Source: Lachnospiraceae bacterium
Lineage (GTDB): Bacteria > Bacillota > Clostridia > Lachnospirales > Lachnospiraceae
Direction: 5' to 3'
Length of the DNA stretch: 64,000 nucleotides
Assembly (NCBI GenBank): GCA_016284315.1
Contig: JAEEOO010000034.1
Span: forward strand, 1 to 64,000
This document shows, one piece after another, positions 1 to 9,228 of the stretch (its first letter is position 1; each line of letters starts with the position of its first letter). The translations under genes were made by a program, and so were the position numbers. The notes beneath the pieces are model-generated. The model saw only the letters and a list, made by a program, of their open reading frames with translations, was not told the origin of the DNA and did no database searches.

Positions 1-1
1 C

Positions 2-1549
2 TACAATAAGCGTACTGTTTACAAGAGACTTTCAAATGAGTATCAGGTGTATGAGAGTAACCTTGTGTCTCTTTTATACAAGAATAATATAATTATTACC
101 GACAAGATCGATGAAAGAGATGCAACTTACAATGCCTGGACTGTGGATGAGACCATAAGTCTTGGAGAGTATCTTGATTATTGTATCTCTCAGAACTGGG
201 TTGATACATCAAAACTTGAAATTGATGAGAAGTATCCTTCATCAGAACAGATCTTTGATGCTCTTTACGAAAAGATCATAGAGCTCATTGATGGTAATAA
301 CGAGTTTCAGAAGCGTTTTTATAAATACATGCTTTTAAACAATAAAATCTCCGGAAAGCAGATCTGTATGCTGCTTTATGAGCAGGATGCCTGTAATATT
401 CCCATTGATGAGATCGAGAAACTGAAAAAAGGCAGGATCTCGTCTTATCAGTTCATGATGGACAGGATAACTAACATTGATATAACCCCTGCGCAGCTGG
501 CTTTGGACCCTTGTAACGCTTCGGTAGTGATTAATAATGTCAATACCGGTGAAGTGCTTTGCATGGTTTCTTATCCCGGATATAACAACAATCTGATGGC
601 CAACTCCGTTGATGCCACTTATTACGAGAAGCTTACAAACGATAAGGCTTCACCCTTGTTGAATTTTGCGACTCAGTACAAAGCGGCGCCCGGATCAACA
701 TTTAAGATCGTTACGGCTACAGCCGGACTTATGGAGAATGTTATCACACTTCGTAATCCCATAAGATGCCTTGGAACATTCGAATCCATTACTCCTTCGC
801 CTAAATGCTGGAATGTTTGGGGACATGGAAATGAGAACGTTCAGACAGCTATCAGGGATTCATGTAACTATTATTTCTACGAAGTAGGTTACAGACTTTC
901 TATGGTAGATGGCGTATACAACGACGAAGAAGGTTTGGCTGCATTGGCTGAATATGCTGATCTCTACGGACTTTCATCAAAATCCGGCGTTGAGATATCA
1001 GAGTACGATCCTGATGTTTCCGATAACGATGCTGTTCGTTCATCCATCGGACAGGGTACCAACAGCTATACCACAGCTCAGCTTGCAAGATATGTTTCCG
1101 CTATCGCAAATAAAGGAACGGTATATCAGCTGACTCTTATAGATCATACCCAGAGAGCTAACAGTTCAACTGTTTCATGGCAGAACGAACCTGTGGTTAG
1201 AAATGTGGTTGATATTCCCGATGAGTATTGGGATACTTTCCACAAAGGCATGAGAGCTGTAGTTCAAAATAAATCATATTTTAATGATGTTGCAGTTAAT
1301 GTTGCAGGTAAAACCGGTACAGCACAGCAGTCAACATCAAGACCTTCACACGCGCTTTTTGTAAGCTTTGCGCCCTATGAGGAACCCGAGATAGGTATGG
1401 CGGTTAGAATACCCTTTGGTTATTCATCTGACTATGCGGCACAGCTTGCACGAGATATTTACAAGTATTACTTTGATCTTGTAACTGAAGAAGAGCTCAT
1501 TGACGGTAAAGCCGATTCACCTGACGGTGGAATTACTAATGAGTTGTAG
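2..1549 (+). CDS. Penicillin-binding protein 2-type transpeptidase (5' end outside window)
   Basis: Class B penicillin-binding protein that cross-links peptidoglycan outside the membrane, probably for side-wall growth with RodA two genes downstream. The frame is open to the window edge, so the N-terminal membrane anchor and part of the dimerisation domain are missing; the GTG at 47 is internal. All three transpeptidase motifs are visible: STFK with its Ser codon at 695, SCN at 860 and KTGT at 1310. The order PBP2-minC-rodA-mgsA matches the end of mre operons in Clostridia, so mreC and mreD are expected just upstream. minC starts 15 bases after the stop, implying one transcript. Confidence 0.93.
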   Translation, partial: YNKRTVYKRLSNEYQVYESNLVSLLYKNNIIITDKIDERDATYNAWTVDETISLGEYLDYCISQNWVDTSKLEIDEKYPSSEQIFDALYEKIIELIDGNNEFQKRFYKYMLLNNKISGKQICMLLYEQDACNIPIDEIEKLKKGRISSYQFMMDRITNIDITPAQLALDPCNASVVINNVNTGEVLCMVSYPGYNNNLMANSVDATYYEKLTNDKASPLLNFATQYKAAPGSTFKIVTATAGLMENVITLRNPIRCLGTFESITPSPKCWNVWGHGNENVQTAIRDSCNYYFYEVGYRLSMVDGVYNDEEGLAALAEYADLYGLSSKSGVEISEYDPDVSDNDAVRSSIGQGTNSYTTAQLARYVSAIANKGTVYQLTLIDHTQRANSSTVSWQNEPVVRNVVDIPDEYWDTFHKGMRAVVQNKSYFNDVAVNVAGKTGTAQQSTSRPSHALFVSFAPYEEPEIGMAVRIPFGYSSDYAAQLARDIYKYYFDLVTEEELIDGKADSPDGGITNEL

Positions 1550-1564
1550 GAGAAAGGGTATTTT

Positions 1565-2251
1565 ATGAATAAAAAAATGCCGGTAGTGATCAGAAGTTTT
1601 AAAGACGGAATCAAGCTTATCATTGATGAAGAAGCATCTTTTGATGAAGTCAGGGATGAGCTGGTTAAAAAATTTACCGAAGGACGCAACTTCTTCGGTG
1701 ATGCTACTGTAGCTCTTGCCATTGACGGTAAGAAGTTAAACGACGATCAGGAACTTGAGATCCTTAATATCATTCACACATATTGCAATCTCAATGTTTT
1801 ATGTATCGTCTGCGATGATGAGATACATAACCAGCATTACCTTAAGGCTGTTAAGCATATGATGGGTATTGCCAAGCCGGGTGACACCGGTCATTTCTAC
1901 AGAGGAAGCGTAACCGATGGTCAGGAGCTTTCATATGATGACGGTATCGTTATCCTCGGAGATGTTAATCCCGGATGTGTAGTTAAAAGCTCAGGTAGCA
2001 TCATCGTTCTTGGCGGATTATACGGTGAAGCATATGCAGGCGTTGACTTTGAAGAGACAGATGCATTTGTCATCGCCCTTGAAATGTCAGCAGAAGCAAT
2101 TGGCGTAGGAAATCTTAAGTATGTTCCTGATACCAAACCCAAGTGGGGCTTCAAAAAGAAGATCCAGCCCAAGATCGCTTATGCCGAAAACGGAGAGCTT
2201 GTATTTGACCTTTTAAACAAGTCAGTTTTGGAGCAGGTTTATGCCCTTTAA
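1565..2251 (+). CDS. minC: Septum site-determining protein MinC
   Basis: Inhibitor of FtsZ assembly that keeps division away from the poles. The 228-residue product has a variable N-terminal domain and a C-terminal beta-helix domain recognisable by the GDVNPG stretch and repeated Gly-Val strands. The start follows a GGAGAAAGGG ribosome site. The family's RSGQ motif, used for MinD binding in E. coli, reads TDGQ here, and the following SLRG-type motif reads GLYG. minD and minE, often adjacent in related genomes, are absent, and rodA overlaps the 3' end by 11 bases. Family assignment is firm; how it is positioned in the cell is uncertain. Confidence 0.88.
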   Translation: MNKKMPVVIRSFKDGIKLIIDEEASFDEVRDELVKKFTEGRNFFGDATVALAIDGKKLNDDQELEILNIIHTYCNLNVLCIVCDDEIHNQHYLKAVKHMMGIAKPGDTGHFYRGSVTDGQELSYDDGIVILGDVNPGCVVKSSGSIIVLGGLYGEAYAGVDFEETDAFVIALEMSAEAIGVGNLKYVPDTKPKWGFKKKIQPKIAYAENGELVFDLLNKSVLEQVYAL

Positions 2252-3392
2252 GAAATTTAAGATCAGAGATTATGATTTCAAGTTAATAATCATGGTGGGA
2301 CTGCTTGCAACCATTGGTGTTTTTGCTGTAGGAAGCGCCAGTCCTTCGCTGATGCAGAAACAGATGTATGGTGCCATAGTCGGATTTGTGGTGATGATCC
2401 TTGTTTCAATGGTAGATTACCATTTCATTTTGAAGTTTTATTGGCTAATATATATAGCCAATGCAGCGCTACTTGTTTTGGTATTGTTTACAGGTGAATC
2501 ATCCCACAATGCACAAAGATGGTTGAAGATAGGATCGATCAAGTTCCAGCCCTCGGAACTCGCCAAAATATTATTGATTTTATTCTTCGCACAGTTTATT
2601 ATGGTACAGAGGGAAAGATTTAATACCTTCCCTATTATTTTGTTGTGTGTTTTGTTCATTGGCGGGCCTATTGTACTTGTCCTTATGCAACCGGACCTAT
2701 CAACATCAATAATGCTTGCGCTTATCTTCGCAGTCATCATGTTTTCCGGTATGTTGAAGAAGAGGATAATCATTGGCATTTTGGCTGTGGTAATACCGGC
2801 CGCACTAATTTTCCTTACCATTGCGCTTAAACCCGGAAGTGAGTTGATCAAGAGCTATCAGATGGAAAGAGTGTGGGCCTTTCAGGATCCCGACAGTTAT
2901 CCCGAATTAACATACCAGCAGCGCAATTCCGTTACAGCAATTGCCTCAGGTATGCTTGAAGGAAAGGGATACCGTAACAACGAAATAACATCGGTTAAAA
3001 ACGCAAATTTCCTTGATGAAGACCAGACAGACTTTATTTTTGCCATCATCGGTGAAGAGTTCGGATTCAGAGGAAGCCTTATAGTAATTGTTTTACTTGT
3101 TCTTGTTGCTCTTGAATGTGTGTCCATCGGAAGGATGGCGCCGGATGTTGGTGGTTCTATTATAGCCGCCTCCACGGGAGCACTTATCGGTTTTCAGTCT
3201 TTTATCAATATCGGAGTTGCGACTTTTATTATGCCAAACACAGGATTACCACTTCCTTTTGTCAGCTACGGACTTACGTCGCTACTTACGATATTCTTTG
3301 GAATAGGTATTGTGATCAACGTTCGTACACAGGCGAAGAGGGGTAATTCGGCTGTTGATGAATATATTTTTAATGAAACTATTAAATTCTAG
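2241..3392 (+). CDS. rodA: Rod shape-determining SEDS glycosyltransferase RodA
   Basis: Multi-pass membrane peptidoglycan polymerase of the FtsW/RodA/SpoVE (SEDS) family that works with a class B PBP in cell elongation. The 383-residue product has about ten hydrophobic segments, the conserved PSELAK stretch after the large loop and, near the C terminus, SYGLTSLL in place of the usual SYGGTS. The start codon lies inside the end of minC, indicating translational coupling. The PBP2-type gene two positions upstream is the expected partner. A second SEDS/PBP pair lies at the right end of the window, and the context makes this one the elongation copy. Confidence 0.93.
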   Translation: MPFKKFKIRDYDFKLIIMVGLLATIGVFAVGSASPSLMQKQMYGAIVGFVVMILVSMVDYHFILKFYWLIYIANAALLVLVLFTGESSHNAQRWLKIGSIKFQPSELAKILLILFFAQFIMVQRERFNTFPIILLCVLFIGGPIVLVLMQPDLSTSIMLALIFAVIMFSGMLKKRIIIGILAVVIPAALIFLTIALKPGSELIKSYQMERVWAFQDPDSYPELTYQQRNSVTAIASGMLEGKGYRNNEITSVKNANFLDEDQTDFIFAIIGEEFGFRGSLIVIVLLVLVALECVSIGRMAPDVGGSIIAASTGALIGFQSFINIGVATFIMPNTGLPLPFVSYGLTSLLTIFFGIGIVINVRTQAKRGNSAVDEYIFNETIKF

Positions 3393-3412
3393 TATTTGGA
3401 GGTATACGGGGT

Positions 3413-3808
3413 ATGAACATTGCGCTCATTGCGCATGACGCAAAAAAGAAGCTTATGCAGAATTTTTGCATAGCTTATAAGGGGATTTTAAGTAAGAATG
3501 AACTTTATGCTACAGCAACCACGGGTAGACTCATTGAAGAGGTAACTAACCTCAGCATCCATAAATCTTTAGCCGGACACTTGGGCGGCATGCAGCAGAT
3601 CGGTGCACTTATCGAGTGTAACCAGATTGATATGGTCATCTTTTTAAGAGACCCTCTCAATCCTAAGTCTCATGAACCTGATGTTAATATAGTTGTAAGA
3701 CTTTGTGATACAAACAATATTCCTCTTGCTACTAATCTTGCAAGTGCCGAGCTTTTGATCAAGTCCCTGGAAAGAGGAGATTTAGAGTGGCGTGAAATGT
3801 ATAAATAA
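3413..3808 (+). CDS. mgsA: Methylglyoxal synthase
   Basis: Cytoplasmic enzyme that converts dihydroxyacetone phosphate to methylglyoxal and phosphate, a bypass of lower glycolysis. The 131-residue product has the family's typical N terminus ([10 protein letters not shown]) and the motifs [11 protein letters not shown] and FLRDPL, which include the phosphate-binding and catalytic Asp regions. A strong GGAGG site precedes the ATG. It is the next gene in the rodA transcript and its last 17 bases overlap the following carboxypeptidase gene. Its presence in a cell-shape operon is common in Clostridia and may have no direct functional link. Confidence 0.95.
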   Translation: MNIALIAHDAKKKLMQNFCIAYKGILSKNELYATATTGRLIEEVTNLSIHKSLAGHLGGMQQIGALIECNQIDMVIFLRDPLNPKSHEPDVNIVVRLCDTNNIPLATNLASAELLIKSLERGDLEWREMYK

Positions 3809-4790
3809 GCTGAGGCCCCTGCAGTTACGTTTTATTGCGGGGCTTTTATCTTTTGTCATAATGATTTCCTTGGCGGGTTGTACAAGACTTCCTTACAGTA
3901 GTGAATACGGTTCCCTTAAAATGGGTGCTCTTACGGGTAACGGAAGTGATATAGACCATAAAGCCAAGACTTTTGCTTCCGATCTTTGCGTTGATACGGA
4001 AGATGTTTTTGGTGACGGCAGTTTAAATCTTAATGAATGTGAAGCTGCTGTTTTGTATGATGTAAATAACAAGGAAGTTATATATTCCAAGAATGCTCTT
4101 GAAAAACTTTACCCTGCCAGTGTTACCAAGATCATGACAGCTCTTGTGGCTATCAAATACGGTCAGATGGATCAGGTACTTGTTGCGTCAAATGCCGTAA
4201 ATATCAAAGAGACTGGTGCTCAGCTTGCCGGTATTGTCTCCGGCGATTCCATGACACTGTACCAGGCACTCAGGCTTCTTTTAATGTATTCAGCCAACGA
4301 TGTTGCTCAGCTTATCGCTGAGAATATAGGCGGAAGCGTTGATGGCTTTGTAAAGATGATGAATGACGAAGCCATTTCTTTGGGTGCAACCGGGACACAT
4401 TTTGTTAATGCGCACGGTTTGTCAGATCCCGATCACTATACAACAGCTTATGACCTTTATTTGATCTTTAATGAATGCATCAAGTATGAAGAATTTACTC
4501 AGATCATTTCTCTTCAGTCTTACGATGCTACATACACCAATAAAAACGGAAAAGAAGTGGTACTTTCCGTAAAGAATACCAACGGTTATATTAATGGTTC
4601 ATATAATCCGCCTTCAAATGTTACTGTTATAGGCGGTAAAACCGGTACAACCACTGCAGCGGGGCATTGCTTGATCCTTTTATCAAAGGATGTAAACGGT
4701 TCGCCTTTTATTTCTATTGTCCTTAAGTCTGAAGATACTCAGACGCTGTACAATAATATGAACTCTCTTTTAGAGGGAGTTAATTCTTAG
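3792..4790 (+). CDS. Lipoprotein D-alanyl-D-alanine carboxypeptidase
   Basis: Low-molecular-weight penicillin-binding protein (serine peptidase family S11) that trims the terminal D-Ala from peptidoglycan stem peptides. The active-site motifs are SVTK (SxxK) near residue 110, SAN (SxN) near 175 and KTGT near 280. The N terminus has a hydrophobic stretch ending in the lipobox LAGC with Cys at residue 30, so it is probably lipid-anchored, which is unusual for a family normally tethered by a C-terminal helix. At 332 residues the product is short and seems to lack the usual C-terminal domain and anchor. The GTG start overlaps mgsA by 17 bases. Confidence 0.9.
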   Translation: MKCINKLRPLQLRFIAGLLSFVIMISLAGCTRLPYSSEYGSLKMGALTGNGSDIDHKAKTFASDLCVDTEDVFGDGSLNLNECEAAVLYDVNNKEVIYSKNALEKLYPASVTKIMTALVAIKYGQMDQVLVASNAVNIKETGAQLAGIVSGDSMTLYQALRLLLMYSANDVAQLIAENIGGSVDGFVKMMNDEAISLGATGTHFVNAHGLSDPDHYTTAYDLYLIFNECIKYEEFTQIISLQSYDATYTNKNGKEVVLSVKNTNGYINGSYNPPSNVTVIGGKTGTTTAAGHCLILLSKDVNGSPFISIVLKSEDTQTLYNNMNSLLEGVNS

Positions 4791-4822
4791 TTTTACTATA
4801 AATACGATAGGATTATATTACC

Positions 4823-6232
4823 TTGGCTAACGATGTTAACGGTATGAACGAAAACGAGAACGTTTTTCGTTTCAAAAAAAGAAAACAAGTAAATATAACT
4901 CTTATTTTGTTTTGTCTTATCCTTTTGTATGTGATCATCGTAGGTATAATTTACCTCAGAAAGACACATACAGTCAGATATGAGGTTACCCAGGGAGCTC
5001 TCGCCAGCAATACCATTTACAGAGGAATTGTTTTAAGAGACGAGATCCTGGTTGATAATACCACCCCCGGCTATGTTAATTATCTTGCACGTGAAGGTCA
5101 GAGGATTGCCGTTGGTGATCTTGTATATACTGTTGATGAAACAGGTACTTTAAATGAATATATTGAGTCTCAGTCTTTAGGAGAGAATTCTCTTTCCGAC
5201 AATGAACTCTCTGAATTTCGTACGGATATCATCAACTTTGTTCATGGATATGACCCTTCAGAGTTTGATGAGATCTATAATTTCAAGTATTCCCTTAAGA
5301 ATACTGTTTTAAAGCTTGCAAATACCAAATTCCTCAATAATATGGCTTCAGCATCGGGAAGTGCAAATGCTGTCAGTCTTAAGTATGTTTATGCCGGAAA
5401 CACGGGTATTGTTTCATACTGGTATGACGGTTATGAGGATCTGCTTCCTGAGATGGTAAACAAGGATGTATTTGACGAGAAGAAGTATGAGAGAACTCAG
5501 CTCCTTAGTAATTCCCTTCGTGCAGCTGATGAACACGTTTACAAGATAAATCTTGGAGAAGACTGGTCCATCGTGATCCCTGTAAGCAAAGCTCTTGGAG
5601 AAGAACTTCTTCAGGAAGATTATATCAAAGTAAAGTTTCTGAAGAATCAGTATGAATCCTGGGGAAAAGTTGACCTTATCAATAACGATAATGATTATTA
5701 CATTCAGCTTTCCTTTACCAATTCACTAGTTACATTTGTTGATGACAGATTCCTTGACGTAGAGCTTGAACTTCAGGATGATGCAGGTCTTAAGATACCT
5801 GTTTCAGCAATTGCCGAGAAAGAATTCTTCCTTATAGACGAAGAATATGTTACCGAAAATGCAAACAATACCTATACCGTTCTTATGCAGGTATACGGTG
5901 AGGACGGTTCCAAGACCATGAGCAGCGTCAGCCTTGAAGTATATTATTACAACGAGGATCTGGGAGTATATTACGTAGATGATTCCGTCTTAAGCGTGGG
6001 CGATGTTCTTTTCGGTGATAACGAAACAAGTTTTGTTGTTAAGAATAAAGGTTCGCTTATCGGAGTTTACAATATAAACAAAGGTTATGCTGACTTTAAA
6101 CAGATCACTATCCTTTATCAGAATGATGAATATGCCATCGTTAAATCAAATACCGCATACGGTCTCAGATATTACGATTACATTGCGCTTGATGCGGATT
6201 CTGTAACCGATGATCAGTTTATCAGCAAGTAA
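4823..6232 (+). CDS. HlyD-like membrane fusion/adaptor protein
   Basis: Single-pass membrane protein with a cytoplasmic N terminus, one transmembrane helix at about residues 24-46 and a large extracytoplasmic part. The region just after the helix resembles the biotinyl-lipoyl half-motif of HlyD-family adaptors. No partner transporter is adjacent. It lies directly before yggS and sepF, a placement seen in other Lachnospiraceae, so an envelope or division role is plausible. The longest reading uses a TTG start about ten bases after a weak AGGA site; an ATG at 4844 is the alternative. The exact function is unknown. Confidence 0.7.
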   Translation: MANDVNGMNENENVFRFKKRKQVNITLILFCLILLYVIIVGIIYLRKTHTVRYEVTQGALASNTIYRGIVLRDEILVDNTTPGYVNYLAREGQRIAVGDLVYTVDETGTLNEYIESQSLGENSLSDNELSEFRTDIINFVHGYDPSEFDEIYNFKYSLKNTVLKLANTKFLNNMASASGSANAVSLKYVYAGNTGIVSYWYDGYEDLLPEMVNKDVFDEKKYERTQLLSNSLRAADEHVYKINLGEDWSIVIPVSKALGEELLQEDYIKVKFLKNQYESWGKVDLINNDNDYYIQLSFTNSLVTFVDDRFLDVELELQDDAGLKIPVSAIAEKEFFLIDEEYVTENANNTYTVLMQVYGEDGSKTMSSVSLEVYYYNEDLGVYYVDDSVLSVGDVLFGDNETSFVVKNKGSLIGVYNINKGYADFKQITILYQNDEYAIVKSNTAYGLRYYDYIALDADSVTDDQFISK

Positions 6233-6236
6233 GATC

Positions 6237-6932
6237 ATGATAGCAGAGAATTATAAAAATATACTGGAAAAAGTAAATAATGCAGCTAAAGTAGCAGGAC
6301 GTGATCCAAAAGAAGTTACTCTTATAGCGGTAAGTAAATACAAACCACTTTCGGATCTTAAAGAAGCTTACGATGCCGGAGCAAGGGATTTCGGTGAGAA
6401 TCATGTCCAGGAAATGCTTGAAAAGATGCCGGAGATGCCTTCCGATGTAAGATGGCACATGATCGGACATCTTCAGAGAAATAAGGTTAAGTACATTGTG
6501 GGTAAGGTGTTTCTTATCCACAGTGTTGATTCTTTGAGACTTGCTGAAGAGATAAGTAAGGAAGCTGTTAAAGCCGGAGTGGTTCAGGATATTCTCATCG
6601 AAGTAAATGTGGCCGGTGAAGAGAGCAAATGGGGCGGAAACCTTGAAGAAACCGTTAATCTTGTAAAAGAAGCAGGGAAACTCCCCGGTATTTCCATTAA
6701 GGGACTTATGACTGTTGCGCCTTATACAGAAAACCCCGAGGAAAACCGTAAGTATTTCAGCGCTTTAAAGCATTTGAGTGTTGACATAGAAGGCCAAAAC
6801 AAAGATAATATTTCTATGGGTGTTTTATCCATGGGAATGACCGGAGACTATGAAGTTGCGGTTTCAGAAGGGGCAACTTATGTAAGAGTCGGAACCGGTA
6901 TTTTTGGAGAGAGAGATTATTCTTCACATTAG
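6237..6932 (+). CDS. YggS/YlmE family pyridoxal 5'-phosphate homeostasis protein
   Basis: PLP-binding protein with the fold of alanine racemase domain 1, which buffers free PLP and affects amino-acid balance. The cofactor lysine lies in AVSKYKP near residue 33 and the phosphate-binding MGMTGDYE stretch is near the C terminus. I chose the ATG at 6237, four bases after the preceding stop, because the protein then begins like other family members; an in-frame ATG at 6210 would overlap the upstream gene. yggS next to sepF is the widely conserved ylmE-ylmF order of Gram-positive division clusters. Confidence 0.92.
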   Translation: MIAENYKNILEKVNNAAKVAGRDPKEVTLIAVSKYKPLSDLKEAYDAGARDFGENHVQEMLEKMPEMPSDVRWHMIGHLQRNKVKYIVGKVFLIHSVDSLRLAEEISKEAVKAGVVQDILIEVNVAGEESKWGGNLEETVNLVKEAGKLPGISIKGLMTVAPYTENPEENRKYFSALKHLSVDIEGQNKDNISMGVLSMGMTGDYEVAVSEGATYVRVGTGIFGERDYSSH

Positions 6933-6959
6933 AATTAATTATATTTTTTGGAGGAAAAA

Positions 6960-7463
6960 ATGGGAAAGTTCGACAGTATTATCAACGCTTTTAAGATGAA
7001 CAACGAAGACGAAGACTATGATGATTATGATGAGTACGAAGATTATGATGATGCGCCTAAGTCTTCCAGAAAGGTAGAGACCGCATCTGAATCTTCAGAT
7101 ACTGAAAAGAAATCAAGAGGCTTTTTGCCTACGATGTCCGGTAAGAATTCATACGGTTCAAAGAAAGGATCAAACATGAACAATATGGAAGTTTGCGTTA
7201 TCAAGCCCACTACTTTTGAGGAAGCCCTTCAGATCGCTGACGCTTTACTCGAGGGAAGGAGTGTAGTGCTTAACCTTGAAGGTATCAACAGTGCTCTCGC
7301 TCAGCGTATCATTGACTTTGTTACCGGTGTTTGCTATTCACTTAAAGCTCACTTTGAATCTATTTCAAAATTCGTATTTGTTATTACTCCAGAAGCTGTA
7401 TATATTTCAGGAGCTACAACCGATTCAGTTATCGGAATGGGTTCAAAAGACTTCGAAGCTTAA
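6960..7463 (+). CDS. sepF: Cell division protein SepF
   Basis: FtsZ-binding protein that tethers the Z ring to the membrane through an N-terminal amphipathic helix. The 167-residue product has that short helix (MGKFDSIINAF), then a very acidic Asp/Glu/Tyr linker and a C-terminal SepF domain from about residue 75. A GGAGG site six bases before the ATG fixes the start; a TTG twelve bases upstream is not needed. yggS precedes it. The ylmG, ylmH and divIVA genes that often follow are missing. A promoter-like sequence, a hairpin and aroB follow instead. Confidence 0.93.
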   Translation: MGKFDSIINAFKMNNEDEDYDDYDEYEDYDDAPKSSRKVETASESSDTEKKSRGFLPTMSGKNSYGSKKGSNMNNMEVCVIKPTTFEEALQIADALLEGRSVVLNLEGINSALAQRIIDFVTGVCYSLKAHFESISKFVFVITPEAVYISGATTDSVIGMGSKDFEA

Positions 7464-7468
7464 TTTAG

Positions 7469-7497
7469 TTGCAAAACATACTGTATTTTATTAAAAT
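7469..7497 (+). promoter_or_regulatory. Predicted sigma-A promoter upstream of aroB
   Basis: TTGCAA at 7469-7474 and TAAAAT at 7492-7497 are separated by exactly 17 bases, just after the sepF stop. Transcription from here would begin near 7504 and run at once into the hairpin at 7514. Each box differs from consensus in one or two places. Confidence 0.5.
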
Positions 7498-7513
7498 AAT
7501 CACGTAAATTATT

Positions 7514-7546
7514 GAGAGCTTCCGTAATAGGAAGTTCTCATTTTTT
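7514..7546 (+). terminator. Intrinsic terminator or attenuator between sepF and aroB
   Basis: A ten-base-pair stem (GAGAGCTTCC with GGAAGTTCTC, one G-T pair) encloses the loop GTAATA and is followed by six T. The T run runs straight into the GGAG ribosome site of aroB. It could end the sepF transcript or attenuate the short leader from the promoter at 7469. Confidence 0.72.
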
Positions 7547-7556
7547 GGAGAGTTTT

Positions 7557-8663
7557 ATGTCACAGAGAATGACAGTTAATCTTAAGAATAAGCCCTGCTA
7601 TGATATTATTTTTACCGATTCATTTAACGAGCTTGTTCCCGAAATTGAAAATTTGGATCTTGCAGGAAGACGCTTTTGCATCGTAACAGATTCAAATGTT
7701 GATCCCATATACGGCGAAGAACTTTTAAAGGTATTGTCAGAGAAAGCAGGCAAAGTTGTTAAATTTGTTATCCCTGCGGGAGAAGAAAACAAAAACCTTG
7801 ATAATATAAAAGAGATTTATAAATTTCTTATAGAAGAAAAGTTCGACAGAAAAGATTGCCTTGTTGCTCTTGGCGGTGGTGTTGTGGGAGATATGACAGG
7901 TTATGCTGCTGCAACATATCTTCGCGGAATTGATTTTATTCAGGTTCCCACTACATTACTTGCTCAGGCAGACAGTTCTATCGGCGGTAAGACCGGCGTT
8001 GATTTTGACGGTTATAAGAACATGGTTGGAGCATTTAAGATGCCCAGGCTTGTATATATGAACCTTTCAACTTTAAATACATTGCCCAACAGACAGTATT
8101 TTGCCGGCTTTGCCGAGATCATGAAGCATGGTCTTATTAAAGATGAGTTCTTTTATACATGGCTCATCGACAATCTCTATGAGATCTGCGATAAAGATCC
8201 CGCAACTCTTGAAGAAATGCTGGTTAAGAGTTGTAGTATTAAAAAACTTGTTGTTGAGAAGGATCCTACAGAACAGGGCGAGAGAGCTCTCCTTAATTTC
8301 GGACACACCATCGGTCATGCTATTGAAAAGTTTATGAACTTTGAGCTTTATCACGGCGAATGTGTTGCTCTGGGATGCGTATGTGCAGCATTTATTTCCT
8401 GGAAGAAGGAACTCCTTACCAAGGATGAATACTATGAGATTAGGGATATGTTTGTTCCCTTCAATCTGCCTATTTCAGTAGACAAACTTGATTATGACAA
8501 GGTCCTTGAACTCACCAAGTCTGACAAGAAGATGGATAACGGCGTTATCAGATTCGTTCTTCTTAAGAAGATCGGTAAAGCTGTCATTGATGAGACCGTA
8601 AGTGATGATGAGATCAAGGCAGCTCTCGAAGAAATAAATTTTGACGAAGAAAACGGCTTATAA
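7557..8663 (+). CDS. aroB: 3-dehydroquinate synthase
   Basis: Cytoplasmic NAD- and metal-dependent enzyme that converts DAHP to 3-dehydroquinate, the second step of the shikimate pathway. Visible features are the NAD-binding GGGVVGD stretch near residue 100, the conserved QVPTTLLAQ and DSSIGGKTG block, and metal-binding histidines in KHGLIKD and NFGHTIGH. The 368-residue length is normal. The ATG at 7557 has a GGAG site seven bases upstream; an earlier in-frame start at 7512 would begin inside the hairpin region. No other aromatic-pathway gene is nearby, so its place between sepF and lspA is unusual. Confidence 0.96.
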   Translation: MSQRMTVNLKNKPCYDIIFTDSFNELVPEIENLDLAGRRFCIVTDSNVDPIYGEELLKVLSEKAGKVVKFVIPAGEENKNLDNIKEIYKFLIEEKFDRKDCLVALGGGVVGDMTGYAAATYLRGIDFIQVPTTLLAQADSSIGGKTGVDFDGYKNMVGAFKMPRLVYMNLSTLNTLPNRQYFAGFAEIMKHGLIKDEFFYTWLIDNLYEICDKDPATLEEMLVKSCSIKKLVVEKDPTEQGERALLNFGHTIGHAIEKFMNFELYHGECVALGCVCAAFISWKKELLTKDEYYEIRDMFVPFNLPISVDKLDYDKVLELTKSDKKMDNGVIRFVLLKKIGKAVIDETVSDDEIKAALEEINFDEENGL

Positions 8664-8682
8664 TATGCCAATGGAGAAACAA

Positions 8683-9228
8683 ATGGAAAAAAGCAATACT
8701 TTTTCTAAGAAGATAGCTATCATTATGGATCTGGCAATTGTTGCCGTTCTTATAGCACTCGATCAGTTCATTAAGATGGTAGTTGTGGATAAGCTTAAAG
8801 GGAACGATGCGTACGTTCTTATCAAGGATGTCCTTGAACTTGACTATGTTGAGAATAGAGGATCTGCATTCGGAATGCTTCAGAATCAGAAGATCTTTAT
8901 CCTTCTTGTTGGATTTGTATTCATGGGGATCATTGTATTCCTTATCTTTAAGCTCCCCAACAAGAAGAGATTTTTACCCGCACATATCTTTTTTGCACTT
9001 GTTGTAGCCGGCGGTATCGGAAATATGATCGACAGATTCAGGATTGATTATGTTGTTGATTTTATTTCATTTGTACTTATTCACTTCCCTGTATTTAATT
9101 TTGCAGATTGTTGCGTAGTTATAGGTGTATTCGGATTGTTCATTCTTTTCCTTTTTGTTTATAAAGAAAACGACCTCGAATTCCTTAAGTTCAAGCAGAA
9201 CAGATATAGAGATTTAGACGAAAAATGA
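8683..9228 (+). CDS. lspA: Lipoprotein signal peptidase (signal peptidase II)
   Basis: Membrane aspartic peptidase that removes signal peptides from prolipoproteins, such as the carboxypeptidase at 3792. The product has four hydrophobic segments. The catalytic aspartates lie in DRFRIDYVVDF and FNFAD, and the family NRGSAFG motif precedes them. I chose the ATG at 8683 because GGAG lies six bases before it; in-frame ATGs at 8665 and 8671 are possible. A lysine-rich cytoplasmic N terminus precedes helix one. The next gene overlaps by four bases (ATGA), as expected for the common lspA-rluD pair. Confidence 0.94.
   Translation: MEKSNTFSKKIAIIMDLAIVAVLIALDQFIKMVVVDKLKGNDAYVLIKDVLELDYVENRGSAFGMLQNQKIFILLVGFVFMGIIVFLIFKLPNKKRFLPAHIFFALVVAGGIGNMIDRFRIDYVVDFISFVLIHFPVFNFADCCVVIGVFGLFILFLFVYKENDLEFLKFKQNRYRDLDEK

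Noticed and set aside
7512-7556. Upstream start giving a longer AroB
   Set aside because: The added residues would be encoded by the hairpin and T run, do not resemble AroB, and lack a ribosome site; the ATG at 7557 has GGAG at good spacing.
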